From positions 248,001-312,000 of the forward strand of contig JAVSML010024617.1 of assembly GCA_038503035.1 (NCBI GenBank): a stretch of 64,000 nt of DNA, in the 5' to 3' direction. Source of the stretch: Crocodylus rhombifer. Its lineage: Eukaryota; Chordata; Crocodylia; Crocodylidae. The notes beneath the pieces are model-generated. The model had not been told where the DNA came from and did no database searches. It saw nothing but the letters and a program-made list of their open reading frames with translations. Numbering within the stretch: position 1 is the stretch's first letter; the number at the start of each line of letters is the position of its first letter. The position numbers were made by a program, and so were the translations under genes. Of the stretch, positions 12,254-22,975 are shown in pieces.

Positions 12254-12360
12254 TTAGAGGCTAACCGGTTTAGAGAACATGAGCTTTCATGGGCAATGAA
12301 CTGGACTGTTAATCTCTAAATTAGTCCATTTTGTCTCCAAGTGCCACCCTGCACTGCCTT

Positions 12361-12690
12361 CAGCCTGAAACTCAATGAAAGCATAAGAGTCATAACCACC
12401 ATCCTGCTTAAGTATCAAATGTAGGGGTTTAGCTTTTCCTCCCAGTGTTTATAGTAAAGGAAATCTTATCTTAGAATCCATTAACTTGTCTTTAATTCCA
12501 ACAGGTTGGAAATGAACATGCTGCTGGTTTGCTGAGGCATGTGGACCTGAAAATACCTTGAGACTAGCCTCTCCAATAGTCCTTGTTTACAAGACCAGAA
12601 ATTTCTCCCTCATGAAAATTTAATGCAGAATAGGTTATTTTCAAGTAATATTGTCATTGAAATTTCAAGTGATTTCAATCGATGCATCTC
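12361..12690. other. Unannotated DNA
   Basis: No gene or repeat recognised. Confidence 0.5.
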
Positions 12691-12699
12691 ATGTAAAAC

Positions 12700-13215
12700 C
12701 AAGGCAGTGATTCTTCCACTTTACTTGGCACTGGGGAGACTGCAGCTGGAATACTACATCCAGTCCTAGGTGCCACACTTCAACAAGGACATGGAAAAAT
12801 GTAACAGCGTCCAGAGAAGAACCACCCATCTGATGAGAGACTTGCAAGGCAAACCATGCAAGGAAAGGCTGAGAGACTTGGGCCTCTTCAGACTGAAAAA
12901 GAGAAAACTGAGAGGGGACTTGGTAGCAGCTTATCGCTACATCAGGGGAATACATCAAGGGCTCAGTGAACAACTGTTCACCAGGGCACCCTTGGGGAAA
13001 GCCAGGAGTAATGGTCACAAGCTTCTGTTCAGACTGTGGCATAAGCTTCCTCCAGAGATCGTGCAGTCGTCTACCCTGGAAATCTTCAAGAGGAGACTGG
13101 ACAGTCACTTCACTGGGATCACCTGACCCCGGTTGTCTTTCCTGCCTAGTGCGGGAGGGGGGGCTGGACCCAATGATCTTGTGAGGTCACTTCCAGCCCT
13201 TTACAATCTGTGAAA
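12700..13215 (+). mobile_element. CR1 LINE 3' end (RT C-terminus and 3' UTR)
   Basis: The frame at 12770-13126 reads HFNKDMEKCNSVQRRTTHLM, then RDLGLFRLKKRKLRGDLVAA and YRYIRG, the standard C-terminal region of CR1 ORF2. The frame shifts locally before 'RLPWKSSRGDWTVT'. It ends with the 3' UTR 'ggggctggacccaatgatct' and 'cacttccagcccttt'. It is 5' truncated, lacks the catalytic RT core and is non-functional. It is the same subfamily as the minus-strand copy at 44575. Confidence 0.9.
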
Positions 13216-13220
13216 TGTAA

Positions 13221-13729
13221 CAAATAGTGTTCTTTTCACTGATATCTGAACTTTAAATAATGCTAAGGGGCCAAGAGAAGAGATTGGTGACCAGGTGATG
13301 GCTAATAATTTGGATGGGCTGCCTTACCTGATCTCAGAATTGCAATCTAAATGCTGGCTTCAATCAGGGAGTGTTTTGTCTCTCCTAATGTCAGCCATTC
13401 AACTGAAAAAAATTAGCATTGAGTTTGAAGATGCCCTATTAGGTGCAGAGTGATACCTAAACAATTCTGCTGACTTCCCAAATTATATGAAGCCTATAAA
13501 GGATTGTTCTTTTATCTGACTGTTTAATTAACCTGATGAGTAGAGTGAAGTTGATCTTTTGATATAATTGATTTATTTTTATGTATGTGGATATAAAGCA
13601 TTTAACATAGTTATCTAGTTTAGTAAGAAAATATGTGCTGTTGGAAACTTGTGTTGTCCAGATTTTCCTTTCCCAGATGTCTGACCTGAGAAGTCCATGG
13701 GTAAATAAGAAACAACTCTGACCCTCCTA
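13221..13729. other. Unannotated AT-rich DNA
   Basis: No feature recognised. Confidence 0.5.
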
Positions 13730-14203
13730 GGGAATGTGCATTTCCCTGGGGACAAGCATCAGTGGCACAATATAGGCTGCTGCTGCTTGGATCTGGGAAA
13801 CGCCCATGCACGCACACTCTGGTGCATGGCATTTTGCCCCAGGTGGGGTAGGGGGGGCCGGGGCTGGCCTCAGTATCCTTACCTGGGGTCCTAAAGTCCT
13901 CCGAAGGCTGGAGCCACAGAAATCTGGCAGCTTGGAGCCTGGCCAGCAGTTTGAGCATGGCTCTGGCCAGCCAGGCTCTGATTTCTAGTGGCGTATGCTG
14001 CCATCATGTACGCCACCCTGCTTTTTTAAGGAGTGGGTTTTTCTGACACTGAAATCTTCCAGTGTCAACCTCCCCCCTCCACCTCCCTTCCACCCCTCCT
14101 CACTGCAAGTTAGCAGTGCACAGATTGCCTGCACGTGTGCATGTGCAATGTGTGTGGTCTACAGTGCCGCGTACCGCACATCTGCACTCATCTGTACACA
14201 CCC
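13730..14203 (-). mobile_element. PIF/Harbinger-type MITE, second copy, inverted
   Basis: Bounded by CTA|GGGAATG on the left and ACACCC|TTA on the right. Read on the minus strand it aligns with the MITE at 10457-12253: 'gctggccaggctccaagc', 'ccccaggtaagg', 'gtccccagggaaa' and 'gagtgcag' occur in the same order. Its 474 bp compares with 467 bp for the other copy without its insertion. The splice-donor-like CAGGTAAGG is kept at 13885-13877. Non-coding. Confidence 0.75.
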
Positions 14204-14455
14204 TTAGTGGTGGTTCACAGAAATGTCTCTCTAGTCCTTACATGCATGACATCCAAAGGAGCTGCTTTTTGTTGCCCTTGGAAGAAAGTTGATTTCAGCA
14301 GTCTTTCTTTCCAGCAAGGAATTCCAAAAACACCGAGGGCATAAGATGGATATCAGACATCAGTCTAAATGCTGAACAAGACCTCTAATATGTCTCACAC
14401 TAGCCATCTGATTTTAAGTACCTTTGCATTACTGCTGGAAAACTATATTTCTCAG

Positions 14456-14674
14456 TGTACACATCTACACAAGTTGCTAGGTCACCGCAGTGATGAGCTA
14501 CAGCAATTTAGTTCATCACTATGATGGCATAGTGTCAGTGGGCACGAACTGTGATGCTAATACTACTTCACAGTAGTTTGTTGCTACTGCACAGTAGGGT
14601 CAGAAACAACCTATGCATAGCTAGGACTGTGCAGTAACAACTGCGCAGTCAGGTGCACGTGGAGATGCAGCCAG
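14456..14674. mobile_element. MITE with 'acatctacac' type termini
   Basis: The left end is 'tgtacacatctacacaag'. The right end inverted is 'ggctgcatctccacgtgca'. The core is AT/GC-mixed with repeated 'actgcacagtag'-like and 'tgcagtaacaactg' palindromic blocks. It is similar in layout to the MITE at 3257-3480. No clear target duplication. Confidence 0.5.
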
Positions 14675-17647
14675 TATAACTATGTTTGGCCTAGATCTTA
14701 TTCTGAATTGAAGAAAAAACCATCTAAATTATTATCAGTTTAAGATGAACCTCAAGTTCTTCCAGAAATGTCACCTCTGTTCTTCTCTCACCCATTTCTT
14801 GTTTCATAGATGTACTTTCAGTCTTTTCTGAAAGTTCAGAAAGTGATTTCCCTTTCCTTTTATACATCCATTCCCCTTCCACCCTACTCCATATCTCACA
14901 GTATACCAAAGCTTGCCCAAAGACTATTCTACATCCAGAACTTCCTTGTTTGGTGTCCTTGGAAGCCACTGGCCAAACAGCAGCTGGCTAATGACCTTTG
15001 TGCTGGCTTTTCAAATATTACAACTAAAATCATTCATCTGTTTCCGAGATGTTCAGGGGCTAGACAACCACCTGAGCCATCAACTAGGCTGGATGTACAA
15101 CTATAGCAGTGGAGTATGCGAGGATAGCAGCTGCTTATTGAGCAACAGCTGCAGGAGCAATGGAAGGAGCCAGTCAAGCTGCAAAAAGAGCTTCTGTTGT
15201 CTTAGCAGAAATCAGAATGCTGATACTCTCCTGTTTAAGGCTGCTGCTGATAAATATGCATACAGTGCTGAGAAAAAGGTAATAAACACAAAACAGAGTC
15301 TGGAGGGGGAAAAAAATGTCCTACAAACCTCACATAGCAAAAAAAAAATGGTGTTTCATGTACTATATTTCTATTTTGCAATAAATAAATAAAAATACAA
15401 AAGCCTCCATCTAAACGTTCAGATTATTCGTCTCCTCCTGGACTGAGGGAATGCTATAGTTCATACATAAAAGATACACACGTAACCCAAAAATAGAAGA
15501 CATCTTACACTGCGGGGGTAAACAGAACATCTTCAGGCACAATTCCATTTTTAAAAAAATATATAAAGAGGGAGAGAGAACATAAGAGAGAAATTCAAAA
15601 TCTGTCTAGAAACGCTACTGACCACTGACAACTCTGAAGAACGGTAAAGTACCTTTGTTTGTCAGTTGTTTATATCATACCTTTTCATTAAAAAGAAAAA
15701 AAAAGTTTATGGCAAGCAAATTTATCATTCCAAAAATTTGGGGAGGGATGGAGTGTTGTTTTCTGATCATTTTTTCCAAAGTCCAGTTACTTCTTTCAGT
15801 AAACCAAGTCAGAACAAGAACTAGGTAACTGTTTTAAGAGAGGAGGTTGTTTTATTAAAAGAAACAAACATTGAAATAATACAAAGGAAACATATTTCTA
15901 ACAAATAATTCAGCTCATAGTCATTCTTAACGATTAATTTTTGCCAGCTGAGGCGATTAGATGTGATGTTTGTTCAGGGCTATTTCTGGCTAAATTCACT
16001 AGCTTATCTATGGAAATTACTAATTAACCCAAACATGCAGTCCACTCGGAATCCATCAGCAGTTTGTCTCGCTCCCCCCAGTAGTCTGCTTTCTTTTCCT
16101 TAAAAGAAAAAAATATTTACATTTCAGACATATTACATTGTGTTCAAACTAACTAGACAACACAATATAGCATGTCAGTAATTTAGGAGAAAATTAAATC
16201 TGTTGAATTGGACACCCAGTGGCAGTTCGGAGTGTAAGGTTTTCATCCAAATTTATTGCTCTGGAAGAGGAAAGAGCAGATGACTGAGCACAGTCAGGAT
16301 ACACCAAGAGCGACATTTTTATATGTGGATGGGCAATTTAATTTGTCTCTGCTTCTTATGAATTGCAGGCATAGATGTATTTGCACAAAAATACATGGGC
16401 ATTTTTTAAAGCAATTAATTAAGCATGCAATTTATATGAAAACAATTTATTGTTGAACATTATCTAAGCGCCCAAAATGCACATGCAATTTCCGTACCTT
16501 CCAATTTGTGGACATAATTTATTTTGATTGTGCAATTAGGAGAGTAGATTCATTAAGCTATGTCCTACTAAAAGAAGCAAGATAAATTCAGCAACCGAGA
16601 TGTCAAATCTCTAAAGGAAGAGGGAAGCTCAGCTTTTGGCACTGGAAAGAAAAGCTTCAGGAAAAGCTTATACATAGTAAAGTAGAAAAAATACAAATCC
16701 TGAGTTCATTCAGCAAAGCTTGGCTAAGAAGCTTCTGACCATCTCTCCCTGTCTCTCAGGCAAAATTCAGTCAGTGCCAAACCTTAGAAACATAAGTGTG
16801 TCAGTCAGGGGGAAAAGATCATCCAAATCAGACCTGCCTAATGGGACCTTCTGATTGAGCTCTATTTAATTTGGGTCCTGCTAGAGCTGGTCAAATATAG
16901 ATAAACTATATTTTTATGAAAATACACCAGTTCTTCAAAGCCAAAATGTCTTATGAAGACTTACTGACTTCAGCTAATACAGTGGGACAGTTCAGTGGGA
17001 AGGCTTCTGAGATGCAACATGGATACTCTGAAGTGCAGAGAAATAGATGCCTCTGCCAATAAAGACAATACGTTCTAGCATTTTGAGACAGAAAACAAAC
17101 ATTTCATCACAATGCCAGTAAGTAAAATATTCAAAGGGTTTTTATTTTGTTCCTATGCATAAGTGAAAACAAATTTCAAGCCCTAGAAACTTGTTTCAAA
17201 ACAGACCAATATATGGGTCTGCTTCATTATGATCTCAAAGATTGTGCCAGCCATTTACCAGGCAGAGATCAAATGCAAGATAGCTGAAATCACAGCTTAG
17301 AATGCTCTCAATTAACAGACAAAGGGTCCAATTCAGTGAGAACTTCAGCATGTACTTCTGCGAAACTATTCATGATTAAAAATTTGGCACATGTTTAAAT
17401 ACCTTGATGAATCATGGCCTGAGATACCACCAGGCATGGATCCAGGGGATGGGATTCAGTGGTACACATCCCATCCTTTGATTCCACAGGTGTTAGCAAC
17501 CCTCTCTCCTTTTTTAATGGTCTAGATGTTCAACTAACCAAGCTGGTATTTCCAATTCTTCTGTCTGCTACCTGCTTTTACAGTCCTGAATGCTGTTTTT
17601 AACTCTAGTTAAAAACATTAGCTCAGATGGGGAAATAACTTTTATGC
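14675..17647. other. AT-rich DNA, no gene recognised
   Basis: Contains a 159-codon open frame at 14913-15392 with no recognisable domain and codon use like the surrounding DNA. A short (AATA)n lies at 15378-15394. There are two candidate noncoding conserved stretches, listed separately. The part at about 17325-17405 resembles an old amniote repeat. Confidence 0.45.
15905..16570. promoter_or_regulatory. Candidate conserved noncoding (enhancer-like) region
   Basis: Repeat-free AT-rich sequence with many distinct motifs: AATTACTAATTAACC near 16013, CAATTAATTAAGCATGCAAT near 16411, ATAATTTATTTTGATTG near 16516, and the octamer-like ATGCAAT occurring more than once. There are no long A or T runs, and the texture is like known vertebrate developmental enhancers. 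Conservation itself is not visible here. Confidence 0.25.
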
Positions 17648-17828
17648 TAGGTACAGAAATTGCACATAAACTGGTATAAAACCAGTCTAAACCAGTAACA
17701 GAACAGTAGTTCAGCACTCACAGACTGGTTCCAAAATGGCAGAACGTGGTCTATTATTGTCCTGGATGGATGTAGTATATTAATCGCAATTCCTTTAGGT
17801 TAGAGCAGCATATCAAACTTCTGTCCCA
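17648..17828 (-). mobile_element. MITE family with CTAGG(G/T)ACAGAAATT terminus, copy 1
   Basis: It begins CTAGGTACAGAAATTGCACA and ends 'acttctgtccca'. It aligns with the reverse complement of 49290-49476: 'cataaac', 'acagaacagtagttcag' against 'acacaacagaagttcag', and 'tggatggatgta'. Both ends carry the same acagaa(a/g)tt motif inverted. Non-coding. Confidence 0.7.
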
Positions 17829-17844
17829 GATCCTGTACCACATC

Positions 17845-18889
17845 ACTTTAGTTGGCTGTCCACTGGCATCCCAGGTGCCCCTTGCAGGCTGGTGTGGTAG
17901 CCTTGGCCAGTACTTGGCTGTTCATCTGTCTCCTGCCTGCAGAGCCAGGCAGAGGGATGGGGAGGTGGGGGAGGGAAATGGAGACCACCTCTGCATGGCC
18001 TTGGCCCCACGCCAGCACAGTGGGGGAGATTGCATGACAGGAGGCTTTATTCCCATCCCCCCCACCTCTCCCTCACCCCCTGACAACTGCAGCCAGGAAC
18101 CAGCTTGGAACTGAGCTGTCCACCGCACCAGAAACTGCAGGGAGAGGGACAGGGGAGCCCACACCATGCAGGCCTCCCAGCTTGCTGGCTCAAGTCTCAA
18201 AGGAAGGACTGGACTGGGTCTGTGCAGCAAGGGGCTCTCCTTCCCCCGCTTCCTACTCCCACCCAGCAGACAGCTGTAGCCAGGAGCTGCTGCTCAGAGC
18301 TCTGTCTCCTGCCTGCGCAGCCGGGGGGACAGGGAAAAGGTTCAGAAGATAGTGGGGTCACCTCTCCACTGCACCAGGAATGGGGGACAGATCCCCCTGC
18401 TGTACAGATCCAGTCTGGCACCCCCCAGACCCAATCCAGCAAGTTGTGGGCGGCCTGCATGGAGGGGGCTCTGCTTCCCTCTGGCTACACAGCTCTGAGC
18501 CATGACTCTGCTTCCTGCCCTGCCCCACCCCACTCCTTTCTCCCCTGCCCAGCCTTGCAGGCAGGTAACAAAGGCTCCAAGTAGTAGCTCCTGGCTGCAG
18601 GTGTCTACCGGGGCAGAAAGGATGGGGGAATGGATTCTCCTGCCACATGGGCTCAACTTGCTGTGCTGGCTCAGGACTGGGGTTGTGCAGCATGTTGCTC
18701 CATTCCCCCATCTCCCCACCAGCCCAAACCTTCTGACAGCTGCAGGCTGGGTTTGGCAACTAGGGGCTCTGATCCTCCCCTCCCACTCCCAGTGCACTGG
18801 ACAGCCACGTGGCCCCACACCCTCCAGACCTGAGTCAGCATAGCTGGGGGAGGCCACTCAGCTGGTACCTCCACTCCTCCCCACCATCT
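17845..18889. repeat. GC-rich region with diverged internal repeats
   Basis: 'CTGTCTCCTGCCTGC' occurs at 17926 and 18302. Related C-rich blocks followed by 'acaactgcagccaggaa', 'acagctgtagccaggagc' and 'acagctgcaggctgggtt' lie near 18080, 18268 and 18736. This suggests an old degenerate duplication. Frames up to 171 codons are open on both strands with Pro/Ser/Cys-rich composition, and none resembles a known protein. Confidence 0.45.
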
Positions 18890-19204
18890 TCTTCTCTTGT
18901 ATACTTCATTTCCCCCTCCACACATCATTAACATGCCACATCCACACAAATGTTTTATCCTTGACACTTGCTAGGTCCTCATCCTGGGTACATGAGTGTG
19001 CTGCACATGTGAGGAGGTGGTTAGCAGTCTCTGGGGCATCACCACACTCACGTATCAGACTTTCCTTTAAGCCAGTCTTACAGAGTGCGGCATTGAAGTG
19101 TCCAGCTCCAAAGTGAATCCTGTTTCATTTAATCCATAAATTACAAGGGAGCTCATACTCAGGTAGGTAGGGTGTTGGGTTACCTATGAAGCGCTTGAGA
19201 TGAG
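18890..19204 (-). mobile_element. Jockey-type non-LTR retrotransposon, C-terminal fragment (part 2)
   Basis: On the minus strand from 19204 the frame reads PYLPEYELPCNLWIK, then a stop, then NRIHFGAGHFNAALCKTGL and CGDAPETANHLLTC. This is the Cys/His-containing C-terminal region typical of jockey-type ORF2 proteins (LNR-R-G-G...GL..S..C.CG...ET..HLL..C). It continues the RT fragment at 21527-21905, from which it is separated by the LTR insertion. At least one in-frame stop makes it a pseudogene. Confidence 0.7.
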
Positions 19205-19460
19205 TGTAACAGGTGGGTTTCTCAAGGCCAGTTGTCACAACAGCCCACTCACTTGTCTGGGCAGTCTGCCCACCTATCTCGCCTGCCATGCTTTTGATGT
19301 AATGAATAGGTTATTTCTAGGCAACAGGCTGCCCATTTAATATCCCAATGTTTAGGGTTTACACACAACTCCAATCTTCCCTTATGTCCCAGGCCTCGCA
19401 GGTGTTACTACTATCCATCACTTCTGCATCCCCCCAACGCTGAGCTCTATGCCTTTGTGT

Positions 19461-19730
19461 CTACACCTTGTTGACACCAGACTCTCTGCGCCCCTCAGCT
19501 CTAGGGCTCTCTGTGCCCTTATATCTGCACCCCACTGGTGCTAGGGCTCTCCGTGCCCTTATCTGTGCCCCTTTGGCACTAGGACTCTCTTTACCCTCGT
19601 ATCTGGACCCCTCTGGCTCTATGGCTCTCTATGCCCTTATCTTTGCCCTCCTGGCAAATCTTTGCTCTCTGTAACCTTGTATCTGCATCCATCTGGCACT
19701 AGGGCTCTCTGCATGCTTGTCACTGACTCT
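19461..19730. repeat. Minisatellite, about 40-bp unit
   Basis: Six diverged units starting at about 19501, 19541, 19579, 19619, 19657 and 19699, each like 'ctagggctctctgtgccctt' plus 'atatctgcacccctctggca'. They lie inside the 911-bp LTR-type unit, in place of sequence absent from the neighbouring unit. This explains the repetitive 68-codon frame at 19468. Confidence 0.85.
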
Positions 19731-20278
19731 ACCCAAATTCTGGGACCCTTTCTCTAGGCACTAATAAGGCCTCCAAACCTCCCCTTATAGCCTCATCCTG
19801 GTCCTCCCGTTTAAACAAAAACACAAACAAAAGCTTCTAGGCTATAACTTAAGTATCATCAACAGCAACAGTACTACTTTAGGGTCAAACCTACACCCCT
19901 AATACAGCATGCTCCCATAGTCTAAGTACCTGAGGGGTTCCTAAAGTTTCCCAGAACTTGAGTAGCAAAGCAAACAGCACTGGTTCTCAGGCAGCCTCAC
20001 CTGGAACAGCTGCTTCTCTGGCAGTTGCCAAAGAGAGAGTGTCCTGCTATCTCCAGCCCTGAGCTTATATATGCCAAAGTCCTGCCTCCTTCCAGTCATG
20101 TGACTCCTACAGGTATGTGACAGGTGGAAAACTCAAGTCGGCCGACCCACCTGCCTAGAGCAGTCTGCCCTAATTCACCGGCCACGACTTGAATGTTTTA
20201 AAATATAATATGCAGGAGGCTGCCCTTACACAACCCTGATGCCAGGGGGTGCTAGCCACAGCTCCAAACCTTCCCTAT

Positions 20279-20302
20279 ACCCATGCCCATGCCCATGCCT
20301 TG
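20279..20302. repeat. (CCCATG)n short tandem repeat
   Basis: Four imperfect CCCATG hexamers. Confidence 0.85.
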
Positions 20303-21526
20303 CAGATGGCATTTGGATTGATATTGCTCCCCAGGGCAAACTCAGACCATTGTTGGCCTCTCACACATGCACTCACACGCTGCCCCCTCTCACAGGGGCC
20401 TCTTGTACTCCACCCTCCTCTTCCATACCACCCATTACTAGGTCACACTCTACCATGCTTGCTTCCCCTGAGCAACCCCTCATGGGCCTTTGGGCTTCCC
20501 TACTCAGTTCCCAGCACCACCATGCAGCAACTTCACATCCCACAAATTCACCCAGTCCACGTGGTGGAACCTTATGCTGATGCTTGGCTGCTTTTGCCCC
20601 TAGCCCTTCACTAGGCAACAGCTCTCATGTTCTCACACTTGAGGCTGGCCCCTGTAACACCCTTCAAGCTGCCCTTGCAGCCCTATGTGGTATGTCCCTG
20701 GTGCAGTCCTTCAAACTGGCCTCTGCAGTCCTACTCTGCACCCCAACTCGTGTAGTCCTTCAAGCGTCCTGCTGAACCCTACTCTACACGGGCCCACATA
20801 GTCACTGTTCACAACAACACTAGCCTTTTCCCTGCTGGGCTCAGGTGCCTACTAACTGGTGCACCTGGCCCCAGTGCTCTCACCATTACCCACCAGATGG
20901 TGAAGGCCAGGGTCAGGGCACCCTAACCCACCTTTCACTGGGAGGGGTAACCTGGTCTGGTATTTCACAGACAGCTCTGCCGGACTCCCCTTACCCAGCA
21001 GGGTGCAGATTTAGGTTATGCCCAGGACCAGGAGCTTCCATACCATCCCCATAGCTCCTGCCCTTACCTCCAGGATGTTCCAGGAGTACCATCTCAGCCT
21101 GATGTTACCTCCTTAGCTGCCAGCTGCAGACTGCTGGGCTAGCCTGTGTATCTGGGCCCTAAAATGACCACCCTAATCAGGCACCTGGTGGCTGCCTGCT
21201 TTCAGCCCTTAAAGTGGCAGGCAACCAAAGGTGCACTGCCACAAGGTATTACCCCAGCAACCAGCAGCTGTGGAGCTCTGTGAATCTACTGCTTCAACCT
21301 TAAAGGAGCAGGCACATCTTAGTGCCCTGCTACAAGGAGAATCAGTCTCATCCCACTTTCTGTGGTGCTGTTTAAGTGCCTATAGGGCACTGATCCCAAC
21401 ATTACACTGTTGCAACAATACCAACACCTCCCATCTAAATGAGTTTCTTGACTTTAACCCCTTGTGTACTGGTTGCTACAAGACTTCATGCAGCAGATTC
21501 TCCTGGTTTTGTTGGGCATGCTGAGT

Positions 21527-21905
21527 AAGGCCAAGAGTTGCATTCTGTCTTCTTAGTTGGGGAACTAGTGTCCCTGCTAATATTGACAGCATGTCGACAG
21601 GAGTATATTATACACCCTGTCACTATTCTTATTGCTGAGTTCAAGGCAACATCAACTTTGCTGGTGTGGCTACTGCACCCCCATATTTGACAGCAGTAAT
21701 CAGCACATGCGTATACTAGTGCAAGTTTTGATGTCCATAGAGTGTTGAAATTGGCTTCCCAGGTTATTCCTGCCAGTCACCTTATAGCACCAATGAGACA
21801 GTTGGCCTTCTTAGATGTTTTCAGTAGGTGTTCTCTGTAGTTAAGGCTCCACTGATGGAGAAAATGAAGGACCTGTTTGATATTATATTAGTGATAAGGG
21901 CACCA
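21527..21905 (-). mobile_element. Jockey-type non-LTR retrotransposon, RT C-terminal fragment (part 1)
   Basis: On the minus strand the frame reads LNYREHLLKTSKKANCLIGAI, a stop, then LAGITWEANFNTLWTSK, LALVYACADYCCQIWG and KVDVALNSAIRIVTG. This is the well-known segment after the RT domain in jockey-type ORF2 proteins (LAGTSWGA..LRT..LAL.YS.AEYC.P.W...H...VD..LN...R...G). It is a dead copy with stops. The rest of the C-terminus resumes at 19204 beyond the insertion. Confidence 0.75.
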
Positions 21906-22738
21906 TTCTCTTATGTCAGATCATCTTGAGTAGTTTGTTCTCTAGTCCTTTCAAATCCCCCTTTTCCCCAGCTACTGCTGCCGGCTGTCAGCTGCCAGTG
22001 GGGTGGGGCTGGAGCCATGCTGGCCAGTTTGGCGGTGGCCAGCTGCTCATCTGTGCTCTGAATTCTCTGGAAGACTTCTCGGAGGTGTGTGACAGCACCC
22101 CCTACTGGGCTTGGCCAGTGCAGGCCATCTCCATGTCCCATCACCATCCCACCCCTGACTGTCCCTCCCCACCACCAAGAGTGAATGGAGTTCTGTTGGC
22201 TCCTGAACTAATCTACAACACTTAAAAAAAATCTGCAAAAGTTACTGCAAACCTGCTTCAGGCTTTTTGAACCTCTGTACCTGGCCGCAGTGCAGCTTCG
22301 GGTGCACTATCAAGACACTCAAGAAGGCTAAATTATGTTTTATGAATCTGAAAAAGAAATGCACATTTAATTTTAAAGACTCCATGACTAATGAAATATT
22401 TTGATTATTTTTACCTACTTTATTGTGGGTATTTATGCATAATATATGTCATAGCAAATTAGTATACATTCCGATAAATTTATATTTGTTTTTGGGCCAA
22501 TATTAATATGACTAATATGGCAACTGGCTTAAAAGTAAAGCTTCTAATTCTTTTTTAACTTGATAAAAATATTCATTGTGTTAGATATAATGATGCACTA
22601 TACCTTCTGCCCCCCTCTTTTCAAAATCCTATCTGCCCCTGGACATCACCACCATGAGGGTGAAAAGCAAAGGGATGCCATGGTTAGGGACTAATTGGGG
22701 ACACTAGCTGCTTAACTTTTTAAAGTCAATTAAACTGT
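21906..22738. other. Unannotated DNA
   Basis: GC-rich to about 22260, possibly old repeat, then AT-rich. No gene recognised. Confidence 0.4.
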
Positions 22739-22971
22739 CAGAGTGCACACATGTACGTAGAATAGAGTCGACTTAAATGCAGTACAAAATAACACACCTT
22801 CGAGGTGTATTATCTTGACTAGTTAAATTGATTTAGTTCTCAAGATGGCTGCCACCAAGCAGCTGCATGTGTGTACACTCTGATGTGGCTTAACTTAAGT
22901 TGACTTCATTAAGATGACTTAGCTAAGTCACCTTATTTTAAGTAGACTTAATACATGTGTACGCACCCTAT
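22739..22971. mobile_element. MITE, or two adjacent MITE pieces, with 'gtgcacacatgta' termini
   Basis: The left end CAGAGTGCACACATGTA is inverted at 22866-22882 as CAGAGTGTACACACATG. A second inverted terminus (AGGGTGCGTACACATGTA) lies at 22954-22971. The inside includes 'agtcgacttaaatgc' and 'aagtagacttaatac' inverted blocks. It may be one element with an internal terminus-like motif or two overlapping insertions. Confidence 0.55.
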
Positions 22972-22975
22972 GACA

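Larger units (their letters stand above)
10408..12360. repeat. Old interspersed repeat, split by nested insertions
   Basis: The parts outside the insertions are 10408-10456 ('cttagtctgaaataaggc'...'gtagcacctta') and 12257-12360 ('gaggctaaccggtttagag'...'gagctttcatgggc'). Joined, they resemble the uninterrupted relative at about 27571-27671 ('gttagtctgaaatagagc'...'ataggctaactgaaagc'). They flank the MITE at 10457-12253 with a TTA on each side. The repeat class is not recognised. Confidence 0.65.
19205..21521 (-). mobile_element. LTR-type retroelement sequence inserted in a LINE
   Basis: The insertion is flanked by TGAG(T) at 19201-19205 and 21522-21526. It contains two direct units starting TGTAACAGGTGG (19205) and TGTGACAGGTGG (20116). 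They align over about 120 bp through 'cagtctgccc' and 'aggctgccc', then again through 'ccttccctatacccatgcc'. On the minus strand the 911-bp unit has a TATA box (GCATATATAAGC, 20074-20063) followed by sequence similar to the LTR fragments at 42000 and 57380. The second unit has 'ctcctttaagg' repeats like an LTR U3. No gag/pol frame is seen. Tandem LTRs left by recombination is the likeliest reading. Confidence 0.55.

Noticed and set aside
11994..12257. Possible conserved small protein starting MLQLLARLQAS (relative at 13958, MLKLLARLQAA)
   Set aside because: Similarity follows the nucleotide relationship of two MITE copies, and the frames diverge and end at different places.
14913..15392. 159-codon plus-strand ORF
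   Set aside because: No recognisable domain, Ser/Cys/Lys-rich mixed composition, no start context or splice signals, and overlapping frames of similar quality.
18105..18857. Long overlapping ORFs on both strands
   Set aside because: GC-rich, stop-poor repetitive DNA. Frames are open on both strands with Pro/Ser/Cys-rich low-complexity translation.
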